Source of the DNA: Providencia burhodogranariea DSM 19968 | GTDB taxonomy: Bacteria; Pseudomonadota; Gammaproteobacteria; Enterobacterales; Enterobacteriaceae | Length of the DNA stretch: 64,000 bases | Assembly: GCF_000314855.2 (NCBI RefSeq) | Contig: NZ_KB233223.1 | Coordinates: 474,148 to 538,147 of the forward strand | Reading direction: 5' to 3' | Shown here: in pieces, positions 28,838-40,918 of the stretch | Numbering within the stretch: the first letter of the stretch is position 1 | Layout: the number at the start of each line of letters is the position of its first letter | Translations under genes and position numbers: made by a program | Notes under the pieces: generated by a model | Seen by the model: the letters and a program-made list of their open reading frames with translations, nothing else | Database searches by the model: none | Told to the model about the DNA's origin: nothing

Positions 28838-29152
28838 AACTAAAGGGGGCCATACTGTGACTGCAAGGGCGCGTATATTACGCATTTTTTCCAAGATATG
28901 AAAGGACAAACTTTGAGCAAACTGTTATTTATTACTAACTTTTTTATCTTGATTTTTTTTGAAATCAATAATTAGTCATATATAACAATTGGTTAAGTGA
29001 ATTTTCATTAATTCACCAAAATCGCTGTAAGTCTGTTCAAATCTTAAGCAGGATAGAATGTAACCAGCAGTTGAACAATATTTGAGCTATAAGATAATCT
29101 ATTCTTGCATTAATTTCAAAGAAATTATTGTCTGATTTTTATCATAACTCTG
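28838..29152 (-). promoter_or_regulatory. prmA-dusB intergenic region
   Basis: 315 bp without a gene. In E. coli the main dusB-fis promoter, autoregulated by Fis and stringently controlled, lies in this position. The T- and A-rich sequence here fits, but no core promoter was assigned with confidence. Confidence 0.4.
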
Positions 29153-30037
29153 TCAATAACGCTTGACACCCGTGATACGACACCATTCTTCTTTCTCTGC
29201 GATAGGATCTATTTCAAATAATTCATGATAAGCATCTGCGACACCTTCAGCTTGAGTAGCCAATACACCAGAAAGCCCTAATAACCCACCTGATTTTGGC
29301 AGCACGCTAATCATTGGTGCAAGCTCTCGTAAAGGCCCAGCTAAGATATTAGCAACTACCACATCAGCTTGTAGCTCCTCAGGCTGATCTTTTGCTAGGT
29401 AGAGTGATAAACGGTTTGAGACGCTGTTACGTTCAGCGTTATCACGACTAGCCGTAATAGCTTGAGGATCTATGTCGATCCCGATCGCTTTTGCTGCACC
29501 TAATTTGAGAGCTGCGATCGCGAGAATACCGGATCCACAACCGAAATCTATAACTGTTTTACCTTCAAGATCAATACCATCTAACCACTCTAGACATAAT
29601 GATGTTGTTGGATGAGTACCTGTACCGAAAGCTAAACCGGGATCTAACATCACATTGACTGCGGTAGGGTCAGGAACATCTCGCCAGCTAGGGCAGATCC
29701 ACAGGCGTTCACCAAAACGCATTGGGTGGAAGTTATCCATCCACTCTCTTTCCCAGTCTTTATCTTCTATCTGCTCGATTTTATGGATAAAACCTTTTGC
29801 GAGAAGAGGCGAGTTTTCTAATTGCGCGATGACCATTTTCATATCAGTTTCAGCATCATATAGCCCGATAACATCCGTATCACCCCATAGGCGAGTTTCA
29901 CCCGGTAAAGGTTCAAATACTGGGGTGTCATGGCTATCTTGAAATGTGACGGAAACTGAGCCGCTTTCGATGAGTTCATCGCCAAGCGCTTCGGCTTGCT
30001 GACCTGTTGAGTTAAGTCTTAATTGTATCCAAGGCAT
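29153..30037 (-). CDS. prmA: Ribosomal protein L11 methyltransferase
   Basis: SAM-dependent enzyme trimethylating ribosomal protein L11. 294 aa (293 in E. coli). The N-terminal substrate domain starts [12 protein letters not shown]; the catalytic domain has [34 protein letters not shown] (the SAM loop, in part [13 protein letters not shown]) and [15 protein letters not shown]. It follows panF after 112 nt on the same strand, as in other enterobacteria. Confidence 0.97.
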   Translation of the reverse strand: MPWIQLRLNSTGQQAEALGDELIESGSVSVTFQDSHDTPVFEPLPGETRLWGDTDVIGLYDAETDMKMVIAQLENSPLLAKGFIHKIEQIEDKDWEREWMDNFHPMRFGERLWICPSWRDVPDPTAVNVMLDPGLAFGTGTHPTTSLCLEWLDGIDLEGKTVIDFGCGSGILAIAALKLGAAKAIGIDIDPQAITASRDNAERNSVSNRLSLYLAKDQPEELQADVVVANILAGPLRELAPMISVLPKSGGLLGLSGVLATQAEGVADAYHELFEIDPIAEKEEWCRITGVKRY

Positions 30038-30149
30038 AATATTTTCTCTATATCGTCATATATCGAGCCAACTGCTTTTAGCTACTCTAGTCATCTACAA
30101 ATGTAGCTAACTAGAAATAGTGTCAGTTACAGTTTAGCGTCAATTCGAA

Positions 30150-31613
30150 TTATTTTGAGTAAACTGTTAGTTCTTTTGGCGCCGATTGTACTGGATTTTT
30201 ACCAAAAAGATTACCAATTAAAAAGGCAATAAAGCTCAATAATAAAGATGGAACGATAGCATGGAAGTCCATGATCTCTATCTTGAATGAAGCCAGCAAT
30301 GCATATATAACACCACCAACCACCATTCCGCTGATTGCGCCTCTACTATTCGCTTTTTCCCAATACAAGCCCAAAACTAGCGGCCATAGAAAAACTGCTT
30401 CTAGCCCACCAAATGCTAATAAATTGAGCCAGATGATCATTTGAGGAGGATTCCAAGCAGCGATAAGAAGAAGTGCACCTAATATTAAAGTTGAATAGCT
30501 TGAAATACGGGCAAGCTTTTTCTCATTTTTAATCGCAGTAGGTACAGAATTTAAATAGATATCTTTGACGATAGTTGCCGAGGATTGCAGTAGTTGGGCA
30601 TTTATCGTTGACATAATTGCCGCCATTGGTGCTGCTAAGAATATACCAGCGGCAAATGGTGGCAGCACTTGCACCATCAATGTCGGGATCACTTGGTCAG
30701 GAATGGTTAAATCGGGCAAAATTGCGCGACCTAATGCGCCAGCTAAATGCATGCCGAACATAAGGATGACCATGACAATCGTACCAAGAATGATACCTCG
30801 ATGAACGGCTTTGCTATCTTTATAAGAGATACAGCGTACTGCGGTATGTGGTAATCCAATGACGCCGAAGCAAACTAAAATCCAAAAAGAAGCAAGAAAA
30901 GGGCCGCTAAGAATATCATCAGCGCCCTCTACAGAAACCAATTTTGGGTCAATAGAGTGAATTTTTTCGACTGCGGCGCCAAGCCCTCCAGCATGATAAA
31001 TCACTGCGATTAACAAGATCACTGTCCCTAATAACATGACTAGCCCTTGTAATGCATCGTTTAGAACACTAGCACGAAAGCCACCAATTGCAGTATACAG
31101 TGCGATAGAGACACCAAAAATCATCAAGCCGTAAGAATAAGGGATACCTGCTGCAGTTTCGAGTAAACGCGCTCCACCAATAAATTGCACCGTCATTGCA
31201 CCAAAAAAAGCAACTAATAAGCTGATACTTGCAAACCAAACTAAAAAGCGACTTTGATATCGGGCATAAAGCATGTCATTGAGCGTAACAGCATTATAGC
31301 GACGCGCTAAAATAGCAAATTTTTTCCCAAGAACACCTAGTGAAAGCCAGATTGCAGGGAGTTGGATCATGGCAAGTAAAACCCATCCAAGCCCATACTT
31401 GTAAGCGGCGCCGGGGCCACCAATAAAGGAGCTGGCGCTAACATAGGTTGCTGTGATAGTCATGGCAAGCACGAAGCCGCCCATCGAACGATTACCTAGG
31501 AAATATTCATTAAGAAATTCCCCTTTTGTGCGCTTGCGGTAAGCATATACAGATAGCAAAAAAACCAATGCTAGATAACCAATCAAAGGTAGGAGAACTT
31601 CAGTTTGCATCAT
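30150..31613 (-). CDS. panF: Sodium/pantothenate symporter
   Basis: Sodium-coupled importer of pantothenate, the CoA precursor. 487 aa with about twelve to thirteen membrane helices of the SSS family. Marks: EYFLGNRSMGGFVLAMT near residues 36-52, ATYVSASSFIGGPGAAYKYG, and AAIMSTINAQLLQSS in the second half. Its start overlaps the 3' end of yhdT by 14 nt, the conserved yhdT-panF pair. Confidence 0.95.
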   Translation of the reverse strand: MMQTEVLLPLIGYLALVFLLSVYAYRKRTKGEFLNEYFLGNRSMGGFVLAMTITATYVSASSFIGGPGAAYKYGLGWVLLAMIQLPAIWLSLGVLGKKFAILARRYNAVTLNDMLYARYQSRFLVWFASISLLVAFFGAMTVQFIGGARLLETAAGIPYSYGLMIFGVSIALYTAIGGFRASVLNDALQGLVMLLGTVILLIAVIYHAGGLGAAVEKIHSIDPKLVSVEGADDILSGPFLASFWILVCFGVIGLPHTAVRCISYKDSKAVHRGIILGTIVMVILMFGMHLAGALGRAILPDLTIPDQVIPTLMVQVLPPFAAGIFLAAPMAAIMSTINAQLLQSSATIVKDIYLNSVPTAIKNEKKLARISSYSTLILGALLLIAAWNPPQMIIWLNLLAFGGLEAVFLWPLVLGLYWEKANSRGAISGMVVGGVIYALLASFKIEIMDFHAIVPSLLLSFIAFLIGNLFGKNPVQSAPKELTVYSK

Positions 31614-31842
31614 TATCCTCCAACGGAATATCTTTAAATATAATTTTGACCATCATGACGCACAATAAAATGAAAATGATAGGTAGGATCAGACACGACC
31701 ATTCAAACCATAATGGAAGGCCAGTTATACCAATGGCATTACTAGGAAGATATGCACAAATTACCCAACCCACCAAATAGGCGAGAGTGAGATAAAGTGA
31801 CCAACGAGCTTCCTTGTTTGATTGAAGAAAACGTTTATCCAT
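31600..31842 (-). CDS. yhdT: DUF997 membrane protein YhdT
   Basis: Small two-helix inner-membrane protein of unknown function, always beside panF in enterobacteria. The ATG at 31842 (MDKRFLQSNKEARWSL) is chosen for its strong RBS GAGGAGG and alignment with E. coli YhdT; an in-frame start 18 codons upstream lacks support. The C-terminus IFKDIPLEDNDAN matches. 80 aa. Possibly an accessory of PanF (inference from conserved pairing). Confidence 0.9.
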   Translation of the reverse strand: MDKRFLQSNKEARWSLYLTLAYLVGWVICAYLPSNAIGITGLPLWFEWSCLILPIIFILLCVMMVKIIFKDIPLEDNDAN

Positions 31843-32033
31843 ACGTATTTCCTCCTCATTAAAATAAAAATAATCAGGGATTGTACGATAATCCAAAGGA
31901 GGTGTGTAAAAAAAGCGATAAGGGATGAGTGAAAACTAAATTTATCGATTGGATAATATGATCTAGATATCGAAAATAATTCGGATTATATGAAGTGAAC
32001 AAATAGCCAATTTGATGTATTGCAAGTACATGC

Positions 32034-32330
32034 TTATATGAGTAAGTGAATAATCAATAGGATAGACATAGTAAGAATAATGATTGATGTGATGTAGAGA
32101 AAGAGAGTGCTATCGATTTTAAGTCCATTATTTTGATAAGCAGTAGAGATGGATCTTTTAAAGCTAATTGCACACAACAGCAGAATTGCAATAATGGAGC
32201 CTGTGAGCATTAACCATGAAGAATCCAATAAACCCAGCCGTAGAAATAAGATAGCGTTAATACCGAGCAAGAGTAATGTTCTGCTCCAAGCTTGCTGTGT
32301 TCTCTCTGGTTGTAATCCGGGATCGCGCAT
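32034..32330 (-). CDS. yidG: DUF202 inner-membrane protein, YidG-like
   Basis: 98 aa with three hydrophobic helices. The N-terminus RDPGLQPERTQQAWSRTLL matches the start of E. coli YidG, and the gene follows yidH after 9 nt, as in the yidHG pair. Function unknown. E. coli YidG is about 20 residues longer, mostly at the N-terminus. Confidence 0.8.
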   Translation of the reverse strand: MRDPGLQPERTQQAWSRTLLLLGINAILFLRLGLLDSSWLMLTGSIIAILLLCAISFKRSISTAYQNNGLKIDSTLFLYITSIIILTMSILLIIHLLI

Positions 32331-32339
32331 AAAATTTAT

Positions 32340-32708
32340 CTATAGCAGGATGTATAAAAAAGAAATTAAGGCAATTGCGACAATAAATAAAGTCATCATT
32401 GCCAGAAAGGAAGTATATTGCAACGGTTCGTCTTTACGCATTGCTATCTCATTTTGTCGCCAGCGATATAGTGCCATAATAGAGGTTATTCCTCCCGCGG
32501 ATGCGAGAAAAAGTGCCAGTATGGTTTTTACCCAAGGTTGCGCGGTATCATGTAGGAGCTGTTCAATTGCAATTGCCCCTGCTAACAAGGCGAGTGCGGT
32601 TCTTATCCATGCAAGAAAAGTTCTTTCATTGGCTAATGAAAACCGATAATCCGGGGTTTTTCCAATCTTTTTCCATTTTTCATTGTTAAAAGACACGGTT
32701 ATTTCCAC
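32340..32708 (-). CDS. yidH: DUF202 inner-membrane protein, YidH-like
   Basis: 122 aa with three membrane helices. The motif PDYRFSLANERTFLAWIRTALALLAGA is nearly that of E. coli YidH. The start is uncertain: the GTG at 32708 has AAGG directly against it, whereas a GTG at 32696 has AAGGTGG at good spacing, giving 118 aa. Function unknown. In E. coli the pair is not near acc, so it is an insertion between accC and yhdT. Confidence 0.82.
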   Translation of the reverse strand: MEITVSFNNEKWKKIGKTPDYRFSLANERTFLAWIRTALALLAGAIAIEQLLHDTAQPWVKTILALFLASAGGITSIMALYRWRQNEIAMRKDEPLQYTSFLAMMTLFIVAIALISFLYILL

Positions 32709-32794
32709 CTTTTTGGCTATATGAATAAGATAATGGATATTTTACTAATTCAATTAAATAGAATTTTAGTCATAAATACTCACGCTATGATCAG

Positions 32795-32831
32795 TTAAAA
32801 AAATACCGGAAAGCGGTGCCTTCCGGTATTT
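32795..32831 (-). terminator. Intrinsic terminator of accBC
   Basis: Perfect 11-bp stem AAATACCGGAA (32801-32811) / TTCCGGTATTT (32821-32831). On the minus strand the stem is followed by a run of seven T. It separates accC from yidH. Confidence 0.88.
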
Positions 32832-32957
32832 AAATGAATGAGATATCCCATCATATTTCAAGTTGCAGGATGTATATTGTGAATATCACTCAACAGCTAA
32901 AATTAGCGTAATGCTAATATGCAACACAAATTACTTTGGTATGAGCAATTCAGAAAA

Positions 32958-34304
32958 TTATTCTTGAATACCCAGTTTTTTCTCCAAATAGTGGATATTA
33001 GTACCACCTTTTTCGAAGTTTTCATCATTCATGATCATTTGGTGCAATTCAATGTTGGTTCTAATGCCATCGATAATAAGTTCATTGAGCGCATTTTTCA
33101 TGCGAGCAATAGCGATGTCACGAGTTTCACCATAGGTGATCAATTTACCGATCATTGAGTCATAATACGGAGGTACAGTATAGCCTGCATAGATATGTGA
33201 TTCCCAACGAACACCAAAACCACCCGGAGAATGGAAACGAGTGATCTTACCTGGACTTGGTAAGAAAGTTTTCGGGTCTTCAGCATTGATACGACACTCA
33301 ATAGCATGACCACGAATAACTACATCTTCTTGCTTGACTGATAATGGTAAGCCAGAAGCGATACGCAGTTGCTCTTTAATCAAGTCAACGCCAGTAATCA
33401 TCTCTGTAACAGGATGCTCAACTTGAATACGGGTGTTCATTTCAATAAAGTAGAACTCACCGTTTTCATACAAGAATTCGAAAGTACCTGCACCACGATA
33501 GCCAATTTCAATACAAGCCTTCGCACAGCGCTCACCGATACTACGACGAACTTCTGGAGTAATGCCTGGAGCAGGGGCCTCTTCAACGACTTTTTGGTGA
33601 CGACGTTGCATAGAGCAATCACGTTCAGCCAAATAAATTGCGTTGCCTTGGCCATCAGCCATCACTTGAATTTCAACGTGACGTGGGTTTTCAAGGTATT
33701 TTTCCATGTAAACCATATCATTGTTGAAAGCAGCTTTCGCTTCTGCACGAGTCAAATTAATAGATGACTCTAAATCTTTCTCGTTGCGTACAACACGCAT
33801 ACCACGACCACCGCCACCGCCTGACGCTTTGATGATCACTGGGTAGCCGATACGTAATGCGATAGATTTATTTTTATCACTATCGCTGCCCAATGGGCCA
33901 TCGGAACCTGGTACACAAGGTACACCGGCAATTTTCATCGCTTCGATAGCCGAAACTTTATCGCCCATTAGGCGGATGGTTTCAGCTTTTGGGCCGATAA
34001 AAATAAAGCCAGAACGTTCAACTTGTTCTGCAAAATCAGCATTTTCAGACAGGAAACCATATCCCGGATGAATTGCTTGAGCACCTGAAATTTCTGCCGC
34101 AGAGATAATCGCGGGGATATTCAGGTAGCTTTTTGCGGATGCTGCGGGACCGATACAAATAGTTTCGTCTGCCAACAGCACATGTTTTAAATCACTATCT
34201 GCCGTGGAGTGTACAGCTACAGTCTTGATGCCAAGTTCTTTACAGGCACGAAGAATTCGTAGTGCGATTTCCCCACGGTTAGCAATGACAATTTTTTCCA
34301 GCAT
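32958..34304 (-). CDS. accC: Acetyl-CoA carboxylase, biotin carboxylase subunit
   Basis: ATP-dependent carboxylation of biotin on AccB, first step of fatty acid synthesis. 448 aa (449 in E. coli). [20 protein letters not shown] opens the protein (in part [13 protein letters not shown]). The ATP-grasp loop [34 protein letters not shown] and [15 protein letters not shown] with the catalytic Arg are present. It follows accB after 12 nt. Confidence 0.98.
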   Translation of the reverse strand: MLEKIVIANRGEIALRILRACKELGIKTVAVHSTADSDLKHVLLADETICIGPAASAKSYLNIPAIISAAEISGAQAIHPGYGFLSENADFAEQVERSGFIFIGPKAETIRLMGDKVSAIEAMKIAGVPCVPGSDGPLGSDSDKNKSIALRIGYPVIIKASGGGGGRGMRVVRNEKDLESSINLTRAEAKAAFNNDMVYMEKYLENPRHVEIQVMADGQGNAIYLAERDCSMQRRHQKVVEEAPAPGITPEVRRSIGERCAKACIEIGYRGAGTFEFLYENGEFYFIEMNTRIQVEHPVTEMITGVDLIKEQLRIASGLPLSVKQEDVVIRGHAIECRINAEDPKTFLPSPGKITRFHSPGGFGVRWESHIYAGYTVPPYYDSMIGKLITYGETRDIAIARMKNALNELIIDGIRTNIELHQMIMNDENFEKGGTNIHYLEKKLGIQE

Positions 34305-34316
34305 GGAAACGCCTCG

Positions 34317-34781
34317 TTATTCGATAACAACCAACGGTTCGTCAAATTCTATTGCATCACCGTTCTGTAACAGGATAGCTTTCACAACCCCTGCTTTATC
34401 TGCTTCGATTTGGTTCATCATTTTCATCGCTTCCACGATGCAAAGAGGATCACCTACGCTTACAGTCTGGCCGACTTCAACGAATGGTTTTGCTTCTGGA
34501 CTTGGTGCACGGTAGAAAGTTCCAACCATAGGAGAGCGCACTTGATGACCTGAAATAGCAGCAGGTGCAGCAACAGGAGCTTCCTGAGCAGGAGCTACAG
34601 CATTTGCCAACGCAGGTTGCGGTGCTGGAGCTGAATAATATTGTTGTGGTGCCGCCATGACCTGAGAAGCAGCTGAAATACGACTGATACGCACTGACTC
34701 TTCACCTTCAGAAATTTCCAGTTCAGAAATGCCAGACTCTTCGACCAGTTCGATCAGCTTTTTAATTTTACGAATATCCAT
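34317..34781 (-). CDS. accB: Acetyl-CoA carboxylase, biotin carboxyl carrier protein
   Basis: Carries the biotin that shuttles CO2 between AccC and AccAD. 154 aa. The N-terminus [18 protein letters not shown] is conserved, a Pro/Ala-rich flexible linker (about 50-80) follows, then the biotinyl domain with the modified Lys in [12 protein letters not shown] and a thumb-type [17 protein letters not shown]. AccB represses its own operon in E. coli. The upstream region has been invaded by ERIC repeats. Confidence 0.97.
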   Translation of the reverse strand: MDIRKIKKLIELVEESGISELEISEGEESVRISRISAASQVMAAPQQYYSAPAPQPALANAVAPAQEAPVAAPAAISGHQVRSPMVGTFYRAPSPEAKPFVEVGQTVSVGDPLCIVEAMKMMNQIEADKAGVVKAILLQNGDAIEFDEPLVVIE

Positions 34782-34825
34782 GGATATGATTCCGTACTCT
34801 TATAATTGAATTTAAGTGATTTGTA

Positions 34826-34950
34826 CTTGTTATACTTCGAGTTGTAGCGTTGTTGACTTCGTTCAATCGCACTAGTCACATAGTTATCTATGCTCCTAGC
34901 GACTCATTCACTTGTCGCCTAGCTACACCTCAAATTATTTAGAGTACATA
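34826..34950. repeat. ERIC element upstream of accB
   Basis: About 125 bp palindromic element running from TTATACTTCGAGTTG to CAAATTATTTAGAGTA, with the centre TAGTTATCTATGCTCCTAG. The ends match the ERIC (IRU) consensus ends. It lies in the accB leader/promoter region. Confidence 0.75.
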
Positions 34951-35019
34951 CTCGTTATACTTCGAGTTGTAACATTATTGAGTGCTTGCCACTTAGCCTA
35001 CGCCTCAAATTATTTAGCG
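34951..35019. repeat. Internally deleted ERIC element overlapping the aroQ stop
   Basis: Has both ERIC ends (TCGTTATACTTCGAGTTG and CTCAAATTATTTAG) but lacks most of the centre, leaving about 69 bp. Its right end supplies the last Lys codon and TAA stop of aroQ. Tandem with the copy at 34826. Confidence 0.65.
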
Positions 35020-35465
35020 TTAGACGATAGATGGTTAAACGCTGCTTGTAACGCGAAACTGTAACCATCAGCACCAAGACCACAAATTACTCCGACTGCT
35101 TTATCTGAGAGATATGAGTGGTGGCGAAATGGTTCTCTGGCATGCACATTCGACAGATGAATCTCGATAAACGGGAGTGAAACTGCCAATAATGCATCAC
35201 GCAAAGCAACACTGGTATGCGTGAATGCAGCCGGATTAATCAGAATGAAATCAACGTTATCCCTTGCAGCATGAATTTTATCGATCAATTCATGTTCTGC
35301 GTTAGATTGAAAATGACTCAATTTTACGTCTAAATGCTCCGCTTCTTTTGTCAGTTTTGAAACAATGTCTACAAGAGTCAAGTTGCCGTATTTATCTGGC
35401 TCCCTTGTACCTAGTAGATTTAGATTCGGCCCATTGAGGAGTAAAATGTGAATATCTTCTGTCAT
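35010..35465 (-). CDS. aroQ: 3-dehydroquinate dehydratase, type II
   Basis: Shikimate pathway step from 3-dehydroquinate to 3-dehydroshikimate. 151 aa; dodecameric type II family. [19 protein letters not shown] opens it, with the catalytic Tyr in the DKYG loop; [30 protein letters not shown] and the catalytic His in [20 protein letters not shown] (in part [13 protein letters not shown]) follow. The stop and final codon lie in an ERIC end. Position upstream of accBC is the usual enterobacterial order. Confidence 0.96.
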   Translation of the reverse strand: MTEDIHILLLNGPNLNLLGTREPDKYGNLTLVDIVSKLTKEAEHLDVKLSHFQSNAEHELIDKIHAARDNVDFILINPAAFTHTSVALRDALLAVSLPFIEIHLSNVHAREPFRHHSYLSDKAVGVICGLGADGYSFALQAAFNHLSSNAK

Positions 35466-35696
35466 TCTGCTGCTAACTCCGACGATATGTCAATAACCCG
35501 ACAACATAACCTGATGTCGATAATTTGTCATCTTTTATCATAAAAAATAAATGAAATCTTTACTGATAAAGATGCCATTATAATTATTTCGTAGCATATG
35601 ACAGCAAAATACTGGTCTTATCAGAGAAATTACCCGAAATTATTATGTAAATTGTGCGGCAATCCAAGTTTTCGCATTTATCCGCACAAGTTTTAA

Positions 35697-36680
35697 TTAT
35701 GAATTATAAAGATTCACGAGTGTACGCCCAGTTATCTGATTTTGTAAAAATTTTTGTGCGTATTCTACTGATTGTTCTAATGTGATTTCTGATGTGATTT
35801 GTGCATAAAAAGTCTCAGGCAGTAACTCAGCTAGGCGATGCCAAACGGATGTACGCTTAGCGGCTGGAAAGTATACTGAATCAACACCCTGTAGCCGAAT
35901 ATTACGTAAAATAAATGGCATAACGGTGGTTGGCAGTGAAATACTTCTCGCAAGCCCACAAGCAGCAACTGCACCATTATATTGTACCTGGGCAAGTATA
36001 TTCGCGAGAACATCACCTCCCACAGTATCAATTGCACCAGCCCAATATTGTTTATCTAAAGGTTTTGCATTCACCGTGAATTCGCTGCGTGGAAGGACTT
36101 TTTTTGCACCGATTTGCTGTAAATATTCGCTATTTTCTAAACGACCAGAAATCGCCACAACATCATAGCCCAGAATAGATAATAGCTGTACAGCAGTACT
36201 TCCCACTCCGCCACTCGCACCACTGACGATGATTTCACCTTTGTCAGGAGTGATACCGGCTTCTTGTAAGGCATTAACGCATAACATTGCGGTAAAGCCC
36301 GCGGTGCCAATAATCATAGCTTGGCGAAGAGATAAATTTTCAGGTAATGGTGTTAGATAATCTGCCGGTACTCTTGCTTGGGTCGCTAAGCCTCCCCAAT
36401 GAACTTCACCGACGCCCCAACCGGTAAGCAAAACGTGTTGACCAACACTAAAACGAGGGTCTTCGCTATGACGTACGACCCCCGAAAAATCAATTCCTGG
36501 CACCATAGGATAATGTCGAACAACACCTGCTTTTCCGTTGATAGCTAAAGCGTCTTTATAATTTAATGTTGACCAGTGGATATCAATGACGACATCACCT
36601 GCAGGTAATTGCTCTATTGGGATAGACATGATTGACGAAGTGACTTGGCCATCTTGTTGCTGGAGAACGAGGGCTTTCAT
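35697..36680 (-). CDS. acuI: Acrylyl-CoA reductase AcuI (YhdH)
   Basis: NADPH-dependent medium-chain dehydrogenase/reductase that detoxifies acryloyl-CoA to propionyl-CoA. 327 aa. MKALVLQQQDG at the N-terminus, DIHWSTLNYKDALAINGK and PMVPGIDFSGVV in the GroES-like domain, then the Rossmann motif VSGASGGVGSTAVQLL (about 155). CGLARSISLPTTVMPFILR (in part) matches the YhdH/QuiNe subfamily, which has no zinc ligands. It sits next to accBC-aroQ, as in E. coli. Confidence 0.93.
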   Translation of the reverse strand: MKALVLQQQDGQVTSSIMSIPIEQLPAGDVVIDIHWSTLNYKDALAINGKAGVVRHYPMVPGIDFSGVVRHSEDPRFSVGQHVLLTGWGVGEVHWGGLATQARVPADYLTPLPENLSLRQAMIIGTAGFTAMLCVNALQEAGITPDKGEIIVSGASGGVGSTAVQLLSILGYDVVAISGRLENSEYLQQIGAKKVLPRSEFTVNAKPLDKQYWAGAIDTVGGDVLANILAQVQYNGAVAACGLARSISLPTTVMPFILRNIRLQGVDSVYFPAAKRTSVWHRLAELLPETFYAQITSEITLEQSVEYAQKFLQNQITGRTLVNLYNS

Positions 36681-38449
<1,769 letters not shown>

Positions 38450-38797
38450 ATAATGCCATAAGCAGGCTGGGGTTTGATGCTCCAGCCGCTGCTTTGCTTA
38501 CTTTTGATCTTTTGAACATAAAATCTATTGGTCTTTATGTTTACTCTTGCAGTCATTTGTTAGGTACAAACTTTAAAATTACAATAACAATCTTAGAATT
38601 GTACCAAAGTGTGAGTACTCATCTGAATTCGTAATAACAGCACCCTTACGAGTTCGGCTAAAGGACGTTTTACGCCATATTGGAGGATGTTTTGTCTAGA
38701 TGACTAGATGGCAGCTCTCTTATTTTGATGAAAACGCTTTTATCTCGAGCTAAATTTAACCTAAAAGGTCAATAGACCCAGTGAAATACAGCCATAC
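38450..38797 (+). other. mreB-mreC intergenic region
   Basis: 348 bp without a gene. It begins with a long hairpin (38459-38494) and otherwise shows no clear signal; a secondary mreCD promoter may lie here. Confidence 0.45.
38459..38494 (+). terminator. Hairpin after mreB, likely partial terminator
   Basis: AAGCAG-GCTGG pairs with CCAGC-CG-CTGCTT around a loop centred on TTTGATG; a loose T-rich stretch (TTGCTTACTTTTGATCTTTT) follows. Probably reduces read-through from abundant mreB into mreCD. Confidence 0.5.
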
Positions 38798-39766
38798 ATG
38801 AAGCCGATTTTTAGACGAGGTCCATCCCTTCAGTTGCGTATTTTTATTGCTGTTTTTGTCGCGATAGCGCTTGTAGTGATTGGCCATCGTTTCGAACCGT
38901 TCAATAAAATCCGTAACTATTTAGACACGGCGGTTAGCCCATTCTACTTTTTAGCAAATGGCCCTCGCCAGTTCCTTGATAACATCTCTGAAAATTTTTC
39001 TTCACGCCAGCAACTCCAGTTTGAAAATAAAGCATTGCGTCAGGAACTGCTGCTGAAAAAAGCAGATAACCTTTTACTTGAGCAATTGAAGCAAGAAAAT
39101 GCTCGTTTAAGGGAACTACTTGGCTCACCACTTCGTCAAGACGAACATATGATGGTGACGCAGGTTATCTCTGGCACCAATACGCCTTATCGTGATCAAG
39201 TTATTATTGATAAAGGTGAAAATGACAATGTTTATGAAGGGCAACCTGTTATCAGTGATAAAGGAGTTGTGGGGCAAGTTGTTGGTGTTAGTAAATTTAA
39301 TAGCCGTGTGCTGCTCATTTGCGACACCACTCATGCATTACCTGTACAAGTTCTACGTAATGATATCCGAGTGATTGCCGCAGGGTCGGGATGTACTGAT
39401 GATTTACAGCTAGAGCCATTGCCTGAAAATACTGATATTCGTGTTGGTGATGTGTTGGTAACTTCAGGCTTAGGTGGGCGTTTCCCTGAAGGTTATCCGG
39501 TTGCGGTCGTTTCTAGTGTTAAACATGATACGCAGCGCGCCTATACAATGATTAGCGCAAGACCAAGTGCTGAACTACAGCGTTTACGCTATCTACTGCT
39601 ATTGTGGGGTAATGACACTGACTCAGTAGTGCCATTACAGCCTTCAGAAGTGTATCGGGCAGCGAATGAACGCCTGATGAAAGTACTCCCTCAGGTATTA
39701 CCAAATCCGAGCGAAATTCAGGGGCCACCATTACCTCCGTCAATATCTCCAGCAGCCCAACCATAG
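38798..39766 (+). CDS. mreC: Rod shape-determining protein MreC
   Basis: Bitopic inner-membrane protein linking MreB to periplasmic wall enzymes. 322 aa. Short cytoplasmic N-tail, one helix (about residues 12-27), a coiled coil (about 65-110, QLQFENKALRQELLLKKADN) and the beta-rich periplasmic domain with ISGTNTPYRDQVIIDKG and DVLVTSGLGGRFPEGYPV (in part). A proline-rich tail ends the protein. Confidence 0.96.
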   Translation: MKPIFRRGPSLQLRIFIAVFVAIALVVIGHRFEPFNKIRNYLDTAVSPFYFLANGPRQFLDNISENFSSRQQLQFENKALRQELLLKKADNLLLEQLKQENARLRELLGSPLRQDEHMMVTQVISGTNTPYRDQVIIDKGENDNVYEGQPVISDKGVVGQVVGVSKFNSRVLLICDTTHALPVQVLRNDIRVIAAGSGCTDDLQLEPLPENTDIRVGDVLVTSGLGGRFPEGYPVAVVSSVKHDTQRAYTMISARPSAELQRLRYLLLLWGNDTDSVVPLQPSEVYRAANERLMKVLPQVLPNPSEIQGPPLPPSISPAAQP

Positions 39767-39806
39767 AAGGATAAGAATAATGGCCATGGATAAGAGGATA
39801 AGCTAA

Positions 39807-40295
39807 ATGGATGATTATCGTGGTAATGGTTGCAGTATTATTTGGATCTCTTTTTTTATTGCATTAATTTTGCAAGTGATCCCATGGCCGGAACAATTAG
39901 TGTTTTATCGTCCGTCATGGTTGTTGTTGATTCTCATTTATTGGGTCATGGCGCTGCCGCACCGAGTTAGCGTCGGTACCAGTTTTATTCTCGGTATTAT
40001 TGTTGATTCCATCCAAGGAGCAACCTTGGGTGTTCATGCACTTTCATACAGTATTATTTGTTATCTTGTCTCATATAAACACCAATTATTGAGAAATATG
40101 GCGCTTTGGCAGCAAGCATTAATGATTGTTTTGCTGACGTTGATACTGGATATGACGGTATTTTGGGCGGAGTTCGTTTCTTCACAAGTATTATTCCACC
40201 CACAAGTATTCTGGAATAGCCTTGTGAATGGTATCCTTTGGCCATGGTTATTTTTACTATTGCGAAAAATTCGTCGCCAGTTTTCAGTGTGTTAA
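39807..40295 (+). CDS. mreD: Rod shape-determining protein MreD
   Basis: Polytopic partner of MreC in the elongasome, 162 aa, as in E. coli. Five or so hydrophobic helices; [26 protein letters not shown] (in part ALPHRVSVG), GHIVD-like [18 protein letters not shown] and [14 protein letters not shown] are typical. It lies 40 nt after mreC. Confidence 0.95.
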   Translation: MDDYRGNGCSIIWISFFIALILQVIPWPEQLVFYRPSWLLLILIYWVMALPHRVSVGTSFILGIIVDSIQGATLGVHALSYSIICYLVSYKHQLLRNMALWQQALMIVLLTLILDMTVFWAEFVSSQVLFHPQVFWNSLVNGILWPWLFLLLRKIRRQFSVC

Positions 40296-40330
40296 GATTT
40301 TAGCAATAGCTCAATTATCTCTGGAATATT

Positions 40331-40918
40331 ATGGATTATATTTATTTGGCTTCTGGTTCACCGAGAAGAAAAGAGCTTGTTCAGTTATTAGGATATCATT
40401 TTGAGATTTTACGCCCTGAAGTGGAAGAACAGTGGCAGGAAGGTGAAACGCCAAATACATATGTGCAACGTTTGGCACGAGATAAATCACAAGCGGGTGT
40501 TAAGATAGCACCTGAAGATCATCCCGTTATAGGTGCGGACACCATAGTCGTACTCAATAATAAAATCTTAGAAAAGCCTCGTAATGAGCAACATGCACAA
40601 GAAATGTTACTAGCACTTTCAGGAAATACGCATCAAGTAATGACAGCCGTCGCAATTGCGGGCAAAAATCGCATACTCGATACATTAGTTGTGACAGATG
40701 TGACGTTTCGCGAATTATCTTTAATTGAAATACAGGATTATATACAGTCAGGAGAGCCAATGGATAAAGCGGGAGCATATGGAATTCAAGGGAAAGGCGG
40801 CTGCTTTGTAAGACGAATTAATGGTAGCTATCATGCTGTTGTCGGTTTACCTTTAGTTGAAACAAATGAGTTAATACAACGATTTTTAGCGTTAGGTGAT
40901 GGTAAGGGGATGTCATGA
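40331..40918 (+). CDS. maf: Nucleoside triphosphate pyrophosphatase Maf (YhdE)
   Basis: Hydrolyses dTTP/UTP and modified nucleotides as a house-cleaning enzyme. 195 aa. The Maf motif [16 protein letters not shown] at the N-terminus, [15 protein letters not shown] and [26 protein letters not shown] (in part) are clear; the pattern fits the YhdE dTTP/UTP subgroup. It lies between mreD and rng, overlapping rng by 4 nt. Confidence 0.95.
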   Translation: MDYIYLASGSPRRKELVQLLGYHFEILRPEVEEQWQEGETPNTYVQRLARDKSQAGVKIAPEDHPVIGADTIVVLNNKILEKPRNEQHAQEMLLALSGNTHQVMTAVAIAGKNRILDTLVVTDVTFRELSLIEIQDYIQSGEPMDKAGAYGIQGKGGCFVRRINGSYHAVVGLPLVETNELIQRFLALGDGKGMS

